This document shows positions 25,607 to 34,265 of a DNA stretch of 64,000 nucleotides, piece after piece. The DNA comes from Amycolatopsis decaplanina DSM 44594. GTDB taxonomy: Bacteria > Actinomycetota > Actinomycetes > Mycobacteriales > Pseudonocardiaceae. Position 1 is the stretch's first letter. Each line of letters opens with the position of its first letter. The position numbers and the translations under genes are program-made. The stretch covers positions 664,540 through 728,539 of the forward strand of contig NZ_AOHO01000048.1 of NCBI RefSeq assembly GCF_000342005.1, written 5' to 3'. The notes under the pieces were generated by a model. That model searched no databases. It saw only the letters and a list, made by a program, of their open reading frames with translations, and was not told where the DNA came from.

Positions 25607-26059
25607 TTGCCCACGTACAGCCCCAAGCCCGGCGACGTCACTCGTGCCTGGCACGTGATCGACGCCGAGGATGTCGTGCTCGGCCGGCTCGCGACCGAGG
25701 TCGCCACGCTGCTGCGCGGCAAGCACAAGCCGACCTACGCCCCGCACGTGGACACCGGTGACTTCGTCATCATCGTCAACGCCGAGAAGGTTGCGCTCAC
25801 CGGTAACAAGCGCGAGCAGAAGTTCGCGTACCGGCACAGCGGTTACCCCGGTGGTCTGCGTAAGCGCTCCTTCGGCGAACTGCTCGACACCAAGCCCGAG
25901 CACCTGCTCGAGAAGGTCGTCAAGGGCATGCTCCCGAAGAACAAGCTCGGCCGCGCCCAGGCGAAGAAGCTCAAGGTCTACGCCGGTGCCGAGCACCCGC
26001 ACGCCGCGCAGCAGCCGCAGGCGCGCGAGATCACCAAGATCGCGCAGGTCGCGCAGTGA
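25607..26059 (+). CDS. rplM: 50S ribosomal protein L13
   Basis: A 150-residue early-assembly protein of the large subunit. Conserved features are RAWHVIDAEDVVLGRLATEV, GDFVIIVNAEKV and KKLKVYAGAEHPHAAQQP. It starts at TTG 25607 with GAGGT 7 bases upstream. The stop overlaps the rpsI GTG by 4 bases. Confidence 0.97.
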   Translation: MPTYSPKPGDVTRAWHVIDAEDVVLGRLATEVATLLRGKHKPTYAPHVDTGDFVIIVNAEKVALTGNKREQKFAYRHSGYPGGLRKRSFGELLDTKPEHLLEKVVKGMLPKNKLGRAQAKKLKVYAGAEHPHAAQQPQAREITKIAQVAQ

Positions 26060-26568
26060 GTGAGGAACAGTCTGTGACCAGCACCGAGACCGAGGCCGTC
26101 GAGGCCGTCGAGACCCCCGCGGTCGGAGACGCCGTCGCGACCAGCGAAACCCCCGCCGCCCCGCGCCCGTCGCGTGCCGCCGGTGGCAACGCCCAGACCG
26201 TCGGCCGCCGCAAGGAAGCCGTCGTCCGGGTGCGCGTCGTTCCCGGTACCGGTGAGTTCAAGCTCAACGGCCGCACGCTCGAAGAGTACTTCCCGAACAA
26301 GGTGCACCAGCAGCTCATCCGTGAGCCGCTGGTGACGGTCGACAAGCCCGACTCGTTCGACATCTTCGCCAACCTGCACGGTGGCGGGATCTCGGGCCAG
26401 GCCGGTGCGCTCCGTCTCGCGATCGCCCGTGCGCTCGTCGAGGTCGACGCCGACGACCGCCCGGCCCTGAAGAAGGCCGGCTTCCTGACCCGTGACGCCC
26501 GCGCCACGGAGCGGAAGAAGTACGGCCTCAAGAAGGCCCGTAAGGCTCCGCAGTACAGCAAGCGCTGA
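26056..26568 (+). CDS. rpsI: 30S ribosomal protein S9 with N-terminal extension
   Basis: A 170-residue protein. The S9 domain starts near residue 45 (TVGRRKEAVVRVRVVPGTG) and ends KKARKAPQYSKR, whose C-terminal Arg reaches the P-site tRNA. The first ~40 residues are an acidic Thr/Val/Ala-rich extension common in actinobacteria. Translation is coupled to rplM. Confidence 0.97.
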   Translation: MSEEQSVTSTETEAVEAVETPAVGDAVATSETPAAPRPSRAAGGNAQTVGRRKEAVVRVRVVPGTGEFKLNGRTLEEYFPNKVHQQLIREPLVTVDKPDSFDIFANLHGGGISGQAGALRLAIARALVEVDADDRPALKKAGFLTRDARATERKKYGLKKARKAPQYSKR

Positions 26569-26590
26569 TCGCGCCTCTGGCGCAACCCTC

Positions 26591-26625
26591 GGAAGCGCCC
26601 ATCCGTCTCTCGGATGGGCGCTTCC
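26591..26625 (+). terminator. Terminator after rpsI
   Basis: A perfect 15-bp stem (26591-26605 with 26611-26625) with a 5-base loop, 22 bases after the stop and followed by GTGTTT. Confidence 0.8.
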
Positions 26626-26700
26626 GTGTTTCCGGGGTCCTTCGGGCTCCGCTCTCGCCGTAGTCCCACCAGCCTCACCCGCCACATTCGCCCCACCCGT

Positions 26701-26726
26701 GTCACGGTTAGCCCGCTAAAGTCGCG
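26701..26726. repeat. Palindromic repeat copy 16
   Basis: GTCACG flank and GTTAGCCCGCTAAAG core. Confidence 0.82.
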
Positions 26727-26730
26727 CGCG

Positions 26731-26756
26731 TCGCGTTTAGCCCGCTAAAGGCGAAC
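26731..26756. repeat. Palindromic repeat copy 17
   Basis: TCGCG flank and TTTAGCCCGCTAAA core, 30 bases after copy 16 in the same orientation. The 3' flank GGCGAA is the same as copy 1. Confidence 0.85.
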
Positions 26757-26825
26757 CGGGGGTGCGGGAGGACAGACAGGGGCACTGGCTAGGTTGTCGT
26801 GGTGGTTTTTCAAGGAGGTCGACAG

Positions 26826-28160
26826 ATGGCACGTCTATTCGGTACCGACGGCGTACGTGGCCTCGCCAACGAGGAGCTGACCCCGGAGCTGGCGCTCTCG
26901 CTCGCCGCCAGCGCCGCCCGCGTCCTCGCCGCCCACGACCGTTCGCACCGCCCGGTCGCGGTCGTCGGCCGTGACCCGCGTGCCAGTGGCGAGATGCTCG
27001 AAGCCGCCGTCGTGGCGGGCCTCACGTCCGCCGGTGCCGACGTGCTCCGCCTCGGCGTCCTCCCGACGCCCGCCGTCGCGTACCTGGTCGGCGCGCTCGA
27101 AGCGGATCTCGGCGTGATGATCTCCGCCTCCCACAACCCCATGCCCGACAACGGCATCAAGCTCTTCGCCGCGGGCGGCCACAAACTTCCCGACGGCATC
27201 GAGGACGAGATCGAAGCCGGTCTCGCCGCTCCCGTCACCCGCCCGACCGGCATCGGCGTCGGCCGGGTGAAGGACGTCCCCGACGCGGGTGACCGCTACA
27301 TCCAGCATCTGCTGTCGGCCACCCCGCACCCGCTCGCGGGCCTGCGCGTCGTCGTCGACTGCGCGAACGGCGCGTCCTCCTTCGCCGCCCCCGAGGTCTA
27401 CCGCAAGGCTGGCGCCGAGGTCATCGCGATCCATGCCGACCCGGACGGCGTGAACATCAACGAGCACTGTGGGTCGAATCACCCGGACGCGTTGCGCGCG
27501 GCCGTCGTCGAGCACGGTGCCGACCTCGGGATCGCGCACGACGGTGACGCCGACCGCTGTGTCGCCGTCGACGCCGCCGGCGAACTGATCGACGGCGACC
27601 AGATCATGGCCGTCCTCGCGCTCGCCCTCGCCGAGACCGGTGAGCTGGCCAAGAACACCCTGGTCGCGACCGTGATGAGCAACCTCGGGCTGCACCTGGC
27701 GATGCGCGCACACGACATCAACCTCGTCACCACCGCGGTCGGCGACCGCTACGTCCTCGAGGAGCTCCGCGCGAGCGGGTTCGCGCTCGGTGGCGAGCAG
27801 TCGGGGCACGTCGTCCTGCCCGCCTACGCGACCACCGGCGACGGCCTCCTCACCGCGCTGCGGGTGATGAGCCGCATGGCGTCCACCGGCAAGTCGCTCG
27901 CCGACCTCGCCGCCGTCATGAACCGCCTCCCGCAGGTGCTGGTGAACGTCCCGGTGGCGGACAAGGCGGCGGTCGCCGTCTCGGCCGCGGTCCGCGACGC
28001 CGTGGGAGCCGTCGAGGCCGAACTCGGCGAAGAAGGTCGTGTCCTGCTGCGCCCGTCGGGCACCGAGCAGCTGGTCCGCGTCATGGTCGAGGCTCCCGCG
28101 CACGACACCGCACAGGCGGCGGCGGACCGGCTCGCGGGCGTCGTCTCTTCCGCCTCGTAA
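26826..28160 (+). CDS. glmM: Phosphoglucosamine mutase
   Basis: A 444-residue cytosolic enzyme converting glucosamine-6-phosphate to glucosamine-1-phosphate for UDP-GlcNAc and peptidoglycan synthesis. It shows MARLFGTDGVRG, the phosphoserine loop SASHNPMPDNGIK (about residue 100), the Mg site DGDADRC and the C-terminal phosphate loop RPSGTEQLVRVM. ATG 26826 has a perfect AAGGAGGT 6 bases upstream. It is separated from glmS by the ESX cassette island. Confidence 0.97.
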   Translation: MARLFGTDGVRGLANEELTPELALSLAASAARVLAAHDRSHRPVAVVGRDPRASGEMLEAAVVAGLTSAGADVLRLGVLPTPAVAYLVGALEADLGVMISASHNPMPDNGIKLFAAGGHKLPDGIEDEIEAGLAAPVTRPTGIGVGRVKDVPDAGDRYIQHLLSATPHPLAGLRVVVDCANGASSFAAPEVYRKAGAEVIAIHADPDGVNINEHCGSNHPDALRAAVVEHGADLGIAHDGDADRCVAVDAAGELIDGDQIMAVLALALAETGELAKNTLVATVMSNLGLHLAMRAHDINLVTTAVGDRYVLEELRASGFALGGEQSGHVVLPAYATTGDGLLTALRVMSRMASTGKSLADLAAVMNRLPQVLVNVPVADKAAVAVSAAVRDAVGAVEAELGEEGRVLLRPSGTEQLVRVMVEAPAHDTAQAAADRLAGVVSSAS

Positions 28161-28206
28161 GCCCCCTCACGATCTTCCCAAGTCGCTGCGCCCGGGTTAC
28201 CGGCCC

Positions 28207-28223
28207 GGTACATTCCGTGTGCA
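28207..28223 (+). promoter_or_regulatory. Element shared upstream of the two ESX cassettes, copy A
   Basis: A 17-base element (GGTACATTC, one variable base, GTGTGCA) matches the element at 34599-34615 at 16 of 17 positions. An ACGGCACC follows in both. It lies 73 bases before the cassette's first ATG. It is a candidate promoter or operator. Confidence 0.5.
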
Positions 28224-28296
28224 AGGAACGGCACCGGGAGGGCTTGGGCCACGTCTGATCTCCGACGCAGATCGTTGCCCAGGGTGAGGGGGAGAC

Positions 28297-28608
28297 ATGG
28301 CCGGCGGCCACAAGGTCGATCCGCAGGCGTTGACGCAGGCGGCCAAGGCACTGAGCGACATTCCGAAGCACGCTTTGGAGCAGCCTTTGGCCGCGGTCAA
28401 GGACATCCAGCTGGTCGCGATGGATTTCGGGCAGGGACACCAGGAGAGCTACGGCCCGTACCGGCCCGCCGTCACGCGGCTGGCGAACATGGCCGACAGC
28501 TATCTCAAGGCCGCTGACCTGTTCGCGCAGAAGCTGAACGCCTCGGGCGGCAAGTACGAGGCCAACGAGGCCGACACGAGCCAGTCCGTGAAAGCGAGTG
28601 GCCGGTGA
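28297..28608 (+). CDS. EspC-like small protein, ESX cassette A
   Basis: A 103-residue predicted helical protein resembling ESX-associated EspC/DUF2580 proteins. It shares length and the DFG-x2-H pattern (MDFGQGHQ) with the paralogue at 34699. GTGAGGGGGAGAC precedes the ATG. Its stop overlaps the start of the large WXG gene (GTGA), so the two products are likely made together and may be exported as partners. Confidence 0.72.
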   Translation: MAGGHKVDPQALTQAAKALSDIPKHALEQPLAAVKDIQLVAMDFGQGHQESYGPYRPAVTRLANMADSYLKAADLFAQKLNASGGKYEANEADTSQSVKASGR

Positions 28609-31106
28609 CCGCCCAGGAAGAAGACGACCTCCCGACCCGTGCCGAGGTCGAGCAGATCATCAACGACGAGCGGATCCCGTGGGACGTTCGGCGGGATCTC
28701 GCCCTCCAGTACATCGACTACATCGAAGACGAAGACCCCGACGAGGTCGGCTTCGCCAGCGACGAGGACAAGAACGGTTTCCGTGACGCCGTAAAGGCGC
28801 AGATGAAGATCAGCGAAGGCGATCTCAACGGGAACAATGTCTGGGGCGGGATGCTGTCCGACATCCCGGTGATCAACAGCCTGGAAGACAGTGTCCAGGT
28901 CGCCTATGGCAACGCCAAGGGATATGTCGACAAGTTCGCCGAGCAAGACCGTCAGGCGAATCAGAAGGCCAACGCCGATGCCAGGGCGGGCCTCGATCAG
29001 ATGGCCTCCAAGGCGACGGCTACCAATCCCGCGGCGGAAACCTCGGATCAGATCCTGGACTTCGGCAAGCCGTCGTTCCGGAACATCGAGATCTTCGTTC
29101 CGCTCTACAACCGTTCGGTCGCGGCGGTGCATTCCGGTGCTCCGGCCGACATCAACCAGCTGCGTGGGCTGTACGACCAGCAGCGGAAGATCCCGTTCGG
29201 CAAATTCGCGGCCGGTGCCGACGAGTTCACGAAGCTGAAGGAAGCGGTCGTCACTTCCTCCGGTGACGTTTCCGGGGAGATGAAGAAGAACCTCGGTGGC
29301 TGGGAGGGGGCCGCCGCCGACCAGGCGCGGACCTATCAGCAGAACTACGAGGCCAAGACGAAGGTCGTCGCCGACGGCGCGGAACACGCGGCCGTCGCGA
29401 TGATGACGGCGGCCGGTTCGGTCGCGAAATTCTGCCGCGACAAGGCCGACTGGATGATCAAGGCGTCGTGCGACCGGCTCGGTGAGGTGACCGCGCAGGA
29501 CCTGGATCGGATCATCCGCATCGCGGAGCTCGGCAACAACGCCAGCCAGGACGACTTCAAGCACTGCTCGAAGTTCCTCGACCAGCAGTCGCGCGACATG
29601 ATCAACGACGACGATTGCGACCTCGACAGCGAGACGGTCGAGCACATCATCGGGCAGGTCAAGGCCTACCTGTCGGGAACCTTCAACCCGTTCTATTCGA
29701 AGTACCTGACCGACTTCCAGACCATGTGCGCCAACACCCACACCGCGGTCGCCGGGGCTTGGCAAGGCCTGACCGACTTCTTCAGCCAGCTCGAAGAGAA
29801 CCCGTTCGTCAATCTCGACGCGGCTGCCGGGACTTCGGACGGTGGGTTCAAGACCGGCGGAGGACAGGACAACGGTGGCGGTCATACCGCCGGTCCGGGC
29901 TCCGGACCCGGTAGTGGTGGCGGTGGCAACACCACACCGATCGGTGACACGAAGCCTCCCGCCCCTCCGGCGCCGCCGAGTCCTCCGGACCCGAACCTCA
30001 ACCCCGTCACGGACAAGCCGCTCGAAATCGACCCGGAGACCGGCGAGGCGTATCCCATCGATCCGCGCACCGGCGAGGCGGTCAAACCAGAGGGTCCGGA
30101 AACCGTCACCGTCGAGCAGGGCGATCACAAGATCTCCATGGCCGAGCCCGGCAAGGACGGCAAGATGGGGATCTCGGTCGACGATGGCACGGGGCAACCG
30201 AAGGATTACAAGCTCGACTTCGGTGACTCGCGGCCATTGCCGGACGACACCCCGAACCGTGGACCCGGCGGTGACGCGGCGGCGGGCGGTGCGATCCATC
30301 GCGACACCGCACAACCGACGGACGCTCCGCGGGCGGACGACCAGGCGTTCAAGCCCGGTCCGGACGGCAAGATCCACATCGAGGACGGCGATCTCAAGAT
30401 CACCGCCGAACGGCCGGACGGGCCCGATGGACCCACTCGCGTGACGGTCGACGACGGCAGCGGCAAGCCGACGACGTACACCCTCGGCGAGGAGAGCCCT
30501 GCGGCCAAGACGGCTGGTGGTGTCGCCACCGAGGCTCGTTCGGACGCCGCCGCCGTGCCGGGCGGCAGGCACACCGCCGAGCACGTTCCCGGGCAGCCGG
30601 TGGAAGCGGTGGCGAGGGACCACGCGACGGTGCAGACCGCTCCGGAGTCGGCGTCGCATGGTGGGGACCAGCCCGTGCGAACGCACGAAATTCCGCCTTC
30701 CGGCGCGGTCGAAGTCCCGGCGGCCGCCGCTGAACAGACCACGCCGGCAGCGGCTTCGGACTCGACGTCACCGCAATCGTTGAGCAACCCCATGGGTGAC
30801 GACGACGGCCTTGGCGAGGCCTCCGACCCGGCGGGTGCCGGCGGCGGCGCGTCCGCTTCCTCGACCTCGGGGCTCGGCTCGGCGCCGGGCGGGAGTGGCG
30901 ATCAGTCCGCTGCCGCCATGGGCGGCGGAATGGGCATGATGGGCGGCGGCATGATGGGTGGTGCCGGAGCGGGCGGTGGTGGTGGCGAGGATCAGCAACG
31001 CTCCTCAAGCGGTTACCGCGTCGACGGCGGTCTCTTCGACACGGCGACATCGAGCAGCCGGATCAGCGGTTCTCTCGATGACGACGGCGTCATCGGGTTC
31101 CGCTAA
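28605..31106 (+). CDS. Large WXG-type ESX substrate candidate, cassette A
   Basis: An 833-residue protein without a Sec signal. The helical N-terminal half has the WXG turn at W233 (GGWEGAAAD) and several Cys, including a DDDC segment. From ~430 it is Gly/Pro-rich, then carries an NPVTDKPLEIDPETGE module and two ~45-residue beta-like repeats (VTVEQGDHKISM and KIHIEDGDLKITAE, each ending in a VDDG strand). A Met/Gly-rich tract and a C-terminal SGYRVDGGLFDT ... RISGSLDDD motif end it. The same order is kept in the paralogue at 35010. I see no toxin domain. Confidence 0.75.
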   Translation: MTAQEEDDLPTRAEVEQIINDERIPWDVRRDLALQYIDYIEDEDPDEVGFASDEDKNGFRDAVKAQMKISEGDLNGNNVWGGMLSDIPVINSLEDSVQVAYGNAKGYVDKFAEQDRQANQKANADARAGLDQMASKATATNPAAETSDQILDFGKPSFRNIEIFVPLYNRSVAAVHSGAPADINQLRGLYDQQRKIPFGKFAAGADEFTKLKEAVVTSSGDVSGEMKKNLGGWEGAAADQARTYQQNYEAKTKVVADGAEHAAVAMMTAAGSVAKFCRDKADWMIKASCDRLGEVTAQDLDRIIRIAELGNNASQDDFKHCSKFLDQQSRDMINDDDCDLDSETVEHIIGQVKAYLSGTFNPFYSKYLTDFQTMCANTHTAVAGAWQGLTDFFSQLEENPFVNLDAAAGTSDGGFKTGGGQDNGGGHTAGPGSGPGSGGGGNTTPIGDTKPPAPPAPPSPPDPNLNPVTDKPLEIDPETGEAYPIDPRTGEAVKPEGPETVTVEQGDHKISMAEPGKDGKMGISVDDGTGQPKDYKLDFGDSRPLPDDTPNRGPGGDAAAGGAIHRDTAQPTDAPRADDQAFKPGPDGKIHIEDGDLKITAERPDGPDGPTRVTVDDGSGKPTTYTLGEESPAAKTAGGVATEARSDAAAVPGGRHTAEHVPGQPVEAVARDHATVQTAPESASHGGDQPVRTHEIPPSGAVEVPAAAAEQTTPAAASDSTSPQSLSNPMGDDDGLGEASDPAGAGGGASASSTSGLGSAPGGSGDQSAAAMGGGMGMMGGGMMGGAGAGGGGGEDQQRSSSGYRVDGGLFDTATSSSRISGSLDDDGVIGFR

Positions 31107-31135
31107 CGGCAGGCACCAGCGAGGGAGGACTGACC

Positions 31136-31615
31136 GTGGGTTCCGAAGACGCGCTTGCCGCGATGAAGAGCAAATTGGCGAGTCTGGAGAGCGAGAACTC
31201 CGCCAGGATGGCTCTGCTCGACAAGCGCCGTGAAGAGGCGCTCGCCGAGGCCAAGGAGAAGTTCGACAAGCAGTCGAAGATCCAGGGCGGCGTCATCGTC
31301 CGGTTGCAGGAGCGCAACCGCAAGGCCAAGGCCGCGGGCGGCTGGGCGACCGAGTCGACGCTGGGCGAGAAGGTCGAGGACGACGGCGACTTCGGGTTCG
31401 AGGAGGACGAGGCTGAGAACGAGCGCCGTGCCGGGTATCGGACGGCCGAGGAGCCGCCGGTCGCGTACCGGCCGCCTGTTCCGGCTGTTCCGCCGCCACC
31501 CCCGCCGCCTCCGGCGCCCGTTCCGGAAGAGCGTCCGGCCGGGCGGCACCGGCGGGCGACGGCCGCTCGGGGTGACGACGACGATTTCGCCAACACCGAC
31601 TGGCTGGCGACCTGA
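31136..31615 (+). CDS. Coiled-coil protein with acidic DDDDF tail, cassette A
   Basis: A 159-residue protein. The N-terminal ~75 residues are strongly helical and charged (SKLASLESENSARMALLDKR). The protein then has an AAGGWATES turn, an acidic FGFEEDEAEN segment, a polyproline stretch and the ending RGDDDDFANTDWLAT. The paralogue at 37420 has the same layout. It starts at GTG with GAGGGAGGA upstream. Function is unknown. It could be a cytosolic chaperone or adaptor for the preceding large protein. Confidence 0.72.
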   Translation: MGSEDALAAMKSKLASLESENSARMALLDKRREEALAEAKEKFDKQSKIQGGVIVRLQERNRKAKAAGGWATESTLGEKVEDDGDFGFEEDEAENERRAGYRTAEEPPVAYRPPVPAVPPPPPPPPAPVPEERPAGRHRRATAARGDDDDFANTDWLAT

Positions 31616-31619
31616 GCGG

Positions 31620-32552
31620 TCAGGTTCGCAGCGCCACGATGGCCCGCTCGACGCCGTGGAAGACGGCGTGCGTCTTGTACCGCACGTCTTCGGCGACGTG
31701 GTCGGGAGTCAGGATCTCGGCAAGGGCGCGAAGCGCCACTTCGCCCTCGGCGACCGCGACTCGCGAGCCGGGACAGGTGTGCCGACCGAGGCCGAAGGCG
31801 AGTTCGGCGCCGGGGCCCAGCGGGATGGCCAGTTTGTCCCCGGTCGTGAAGTCCTTGCCCGCCAAGGAGAACGGCGTGATCACGCGGCGGGCGGCGAAGC
31901 GGGTCGGGGCGATTTCGTGGATCAGGCCGCGTACGTCGTCGAGAACGTCTGGGCGGCGTAGGAGTTCAAGGCCGGCGAGGGCCAGGAAGTTCATGGAGTT
32001 CTCGTACGCCGCGTGGGCGAGCATCACCGGCGTGATCATCAGCTCGTCTTCGGTGATCCGGCCCGCTTCGTGTGCTTCGCGGAGCAGCGCCAGCCCCCCG
32101 CCTTCGATGGCCGTCGCCTTGAGGAAGAACATCGCGATCCTGAGCGCGGCGGTGTCGGCTCCGGCAGGCTCGCCCGACCAGACGTCCAGGTTCGCGGCGG
32201 TCTCCGAGAGGTTCGTCAGCAACTTCTCGCCGAGCGGCTCGACCGTGCCGAGCATCGCCTCCGTCACCCTGGCCGCCGCCGGCCTGGCGAAATCGGCCAC
32301 CAGGTCGAACCGCGCACGCGACTTCAGCGGGCTAACCGCGACGCGGAGGTCGGAGAGCACGTCGTCCGGCAGGGGCTCCACCAGGGCGATGACCTCCTTG
32401 ACCACCGCGCGCAGCCGCCGGTGGTCCGCGCCGTCCATCAGCAGGAGATTCGGTGTCTCGGCCGCGGAACCGCCCGGGTTCGAGCTGAGCTCGCGGTCGC
32501 GCAGGGCCTTGACGCGGTCCGCTGGATCGTCCAGCACGAAGAAGTCGTCCAC
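31620..32552 (-). CDS. Cytochrome P450-like protein, shortened
   Basis: A 310-residue protein. The heme-thiolate loop AFGLGRHTCPGSRVA is intact, and LLLMDGADHRRLRAVV matches the C-helix region. It is about 90 residues shorter than usual. The N-terminal part before the C helix is missing. The I-helix lacks the usual acid-Thr pair (HAAYENSMN). The K-helix ExxR motif and the meander before the heme loop are not recognisable. Residues ~70-78 (VAVSPLKSR) come from a repeat. It may bind heme without normal monooxygenase activity. The ORF has normal codon bias. Confidence 0.7.
   Translation of the reverse strand: MDDFFVLDDPADRVKALRDRELSSNPGGSAAETPNLLLMDGADHRRLRAVVKEVIALVEPLPDDVLSDLRVAVSPLKSRARFDLVADFARPAAARVTEAMLGTVEPLGEKLLTNLSETAANLDVWSGEPAGADTAALRIAMFFLKATAIEGGGLALLREAHEAGRITEDELMITPVMLAHAAYENSMNFLALAGLELLRRPDVLDDVRGLIHEIAPTRFAARRVITPFSLAGKDFTTGDKLAIPLGPGAELAFGLGRHTCPGSRVAVAEGEVALRALAEILTPDHVAEDVRYKTHAVFHGVERAIVALRT
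32317..32343. repeat. Palindromic repeat copy 18, inside the P450-like gene
   Basis: CGCGA then CTTCAGCGGGCTAACCGCGA. Read on the minus strand in the open frame as AVSPLKS. Confidence 0.8.
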
Positions 32553-32558
32553 GTTCGT

Positions 32559-34265
32559 ATGATGCCCATGCCGCGGCCGGAGGATGTGCCAGTGTCACCA
32601 GAAGTGCCCGACGAAGTGTTGCGGACCCCGCTCCTGCGCCGGCTGCTCGAACGCGCCGGGGTCGAGCGTCCGGCGTACACGCACCTCGATTGCTCGAACC
32701 GGCACGAACCAGTCGAGGACACGCTGACCTGGGCCGAGCTGCTGATCCACGTTCGCGCTGTCGCGGCGAAGCTACGCGAGGTGATCCAGCCGGGAGACCG
32801 CGTCGCGATCACGGCGCGGCAGGACCTGTCGTACGTTGTCGCGTTCTTCGGCGCGCTGTACGCGGGAGCCGTCGCGGTGCCGCTGTCCGCTCCGGACGTC
32901 CGCGCTCACCGCGAGCGGCTCGTCGGGGTCCTCAACGACTGCGACGCCGACATTTGGCTCACGTCGGAAGCCCTGGTCGAACGGCTCACGGAGTTCGCCG
33001 GGGCCGAACCGGTTCCGGCGCCCCGCGAGATCATCGCCGTCGACACCCTGCCGCCGGACCCGGCGGACCAGTCGCCGCCGTCGCCTGTCTCCCCCGAAGA
33101 CCCCGCCTACCTGCAGTACACCTCCGGCACGACGCGATCACCCGCCGGTGTGATCATCACGCATCGGGCGTTGTCGGCCGCCTGCTGGCAGATCTGTGCG
33201 GCCTACGACGTCGACGAGCGCACCACGTGCGTCGGCTGGATCCCGTTCTTCCACGACATGGGGCTGGCCCAACTGCTCGCGGGGACTATGCACTCCGGCG
33301 GCCGGACGGTGTTCATCGCGCCGCTGGAGTTCATCCGGCGCCCGGAGCGCTGGCTGCTGCTGATGTCGGCGTATCCGAACACGCTCACGGCGGCCCCGAA
33401 CTTCGCGTACGACCTGGTGACCGAGGCCGTGCCCGAGGCGAAGCGCGCCGAGTACGACCTTTCGACGGTGTCGATCGCCCTCAGCGGCAGTGAACCGGTC
33501 CGGGCGGCGACCGTCCGGGAGTTCCTCGCCGCCTATGAACCCCACGGCTTCCCGAGGGGCGCGTTCCGCCCGTCCTACGGCCTGGCCGAGGCCACCGTCT
33601 ACGTCGCCAGCGGCGATTCCAGCGGCCCGGTCGTGACCGAAGTGGACGGACGGGAAGTCGTCGAGATCGGCCGGCCCAGGGGGCAGCGTGTCCGCGTCGT
33701 CGCCCCGTCGGATCGCGTTTTGCCCGCTGAAGGCGACACGGGCGAGATCTGGGTCAAGGGGCCCAACGTGGCGGCCGGGTACTGGCGGCGTCCGGAGTTG
33801 ACCGCCGAGGTGTTCGGCGCGGAACTCGACGGGGAAGGCGGCTGGCTCCGCACCGGCGACCTGGGCAAGATCCGCGACGGCAGGCTTTCCGTGACCGGCC
33901 GCATCAAGGACCTGATCATCATCGACGGCCGCAACCACAGCCCCCACGACATCGAAGAGACCGTCGCCGCCGCGCACCCTCTTCTCGGGCCGGAACGGAT
34001 CGCCGCGTTCTCGGTCGACGGCGACGAAGGTGAGGGTGTCGTCGTGGTCGCCGAGCGCGCCCGGAAGGCCCCCGATTTCGACGAGCCCGAGATCGCGCGA
34101 GCCGTCACCCGCGCCGTCGCCGAGCGGCACGACGTGCGCCTCCGTGCCTTCTTCCTGGTGAAACCCGGCGGTCTGCCGCGGACCTCCAGCGGCAAGGTCG
34201 CGCGTTCCGCGGCCAGAACGCGGTACTGGGCGGCGGATGGGACAGAATCCCCCCATGGCAGCTGA
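32559..34265 (+). CDS. Fatty acyl-AMP ligase (FadD32-like)
   Basis: A 568-residue ANL-superfamily enzyme expected to adenylate a fatty acid and pass it to an acyl carrier protein. It shows the P-loop-like YTSGTTRSPAGVI, the FAAL signature WIPFFHDMGLAQ, SYGLAEATVYVASGD, the GWLRTGDLG hinge and the C-terminal SSGKVARS lysine. The next gene encodes a carrier protein and overlaps it by 11 bases. Residues 385-393 (DRVLPAEGD) come from a repeat with its TAG changed to TTG. The start is only 6 bases from the divergent P450-like start. Confidence 0.85.
   Translation: MMPMPRPEDVPVSPEVPDEVLRTPLLRRLLERAGVERPAYTHLDCSNRHEPVEDTLTWAELLIHVRAVAAKLREVIQPGDRVAITARQDLSYVVAFFGALYAGAVAVPLSAPDVRAHRERLVGVLNDCDADIWLTSEALVERLTEFAGAEPVPAPREIIAVDTLPPDPADQSPPSPVSPEDPAYLQYTSGTTRSPAGVIITHRALSAACWQICAAYDVDERTTCVGWIPFFHDMGLAQLLAGTMHSGGRTVFIAPLEFIRRPERWLLLMSAYPNTLTAAPNFAYDLVTEAVPEAKRAEYDLSTVSIALSGSEPVRAATVREFLAAYEPHGFPRGAFRPSYGLAEATVYVASGDSSGPVVTEVDGREVVEIGRPRGQRVRVVAPSDRVLPAEGDTGEIWVKGPNVAAGYWRRPELTAEVFGAELDGEGGWLRTGDLGKIRDGRLSVTGRIKDLIIIDGRNHSPHDIEETVAAAHPLLGPERIAAFSVDGDEGEGVVVVAERARKAPDFDEPEIARAVTRAVAERHDVRLRAFFLVKPGGLPRTSSGKVARSAARTRYWAADGTESPHGS
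33711..33736. repeat. Palindromic repeat copy 19, inside the acyl-AMP ligase gene
   Basis: GATCGCG then TTTTGCCCGCTGAA then GGCGA. The A-to-T change turns the in-frame TAG into TTG, and GCTAAA became GCTGAA. Confidence 0.82.

Noticed and set aside
32013..32558. N-terminal extension of the acyl-AMP ligase frame
   Set aside because: The extra 182 codons are antisense to the P450-like gene, and the ANL fold begins normally after 32559.
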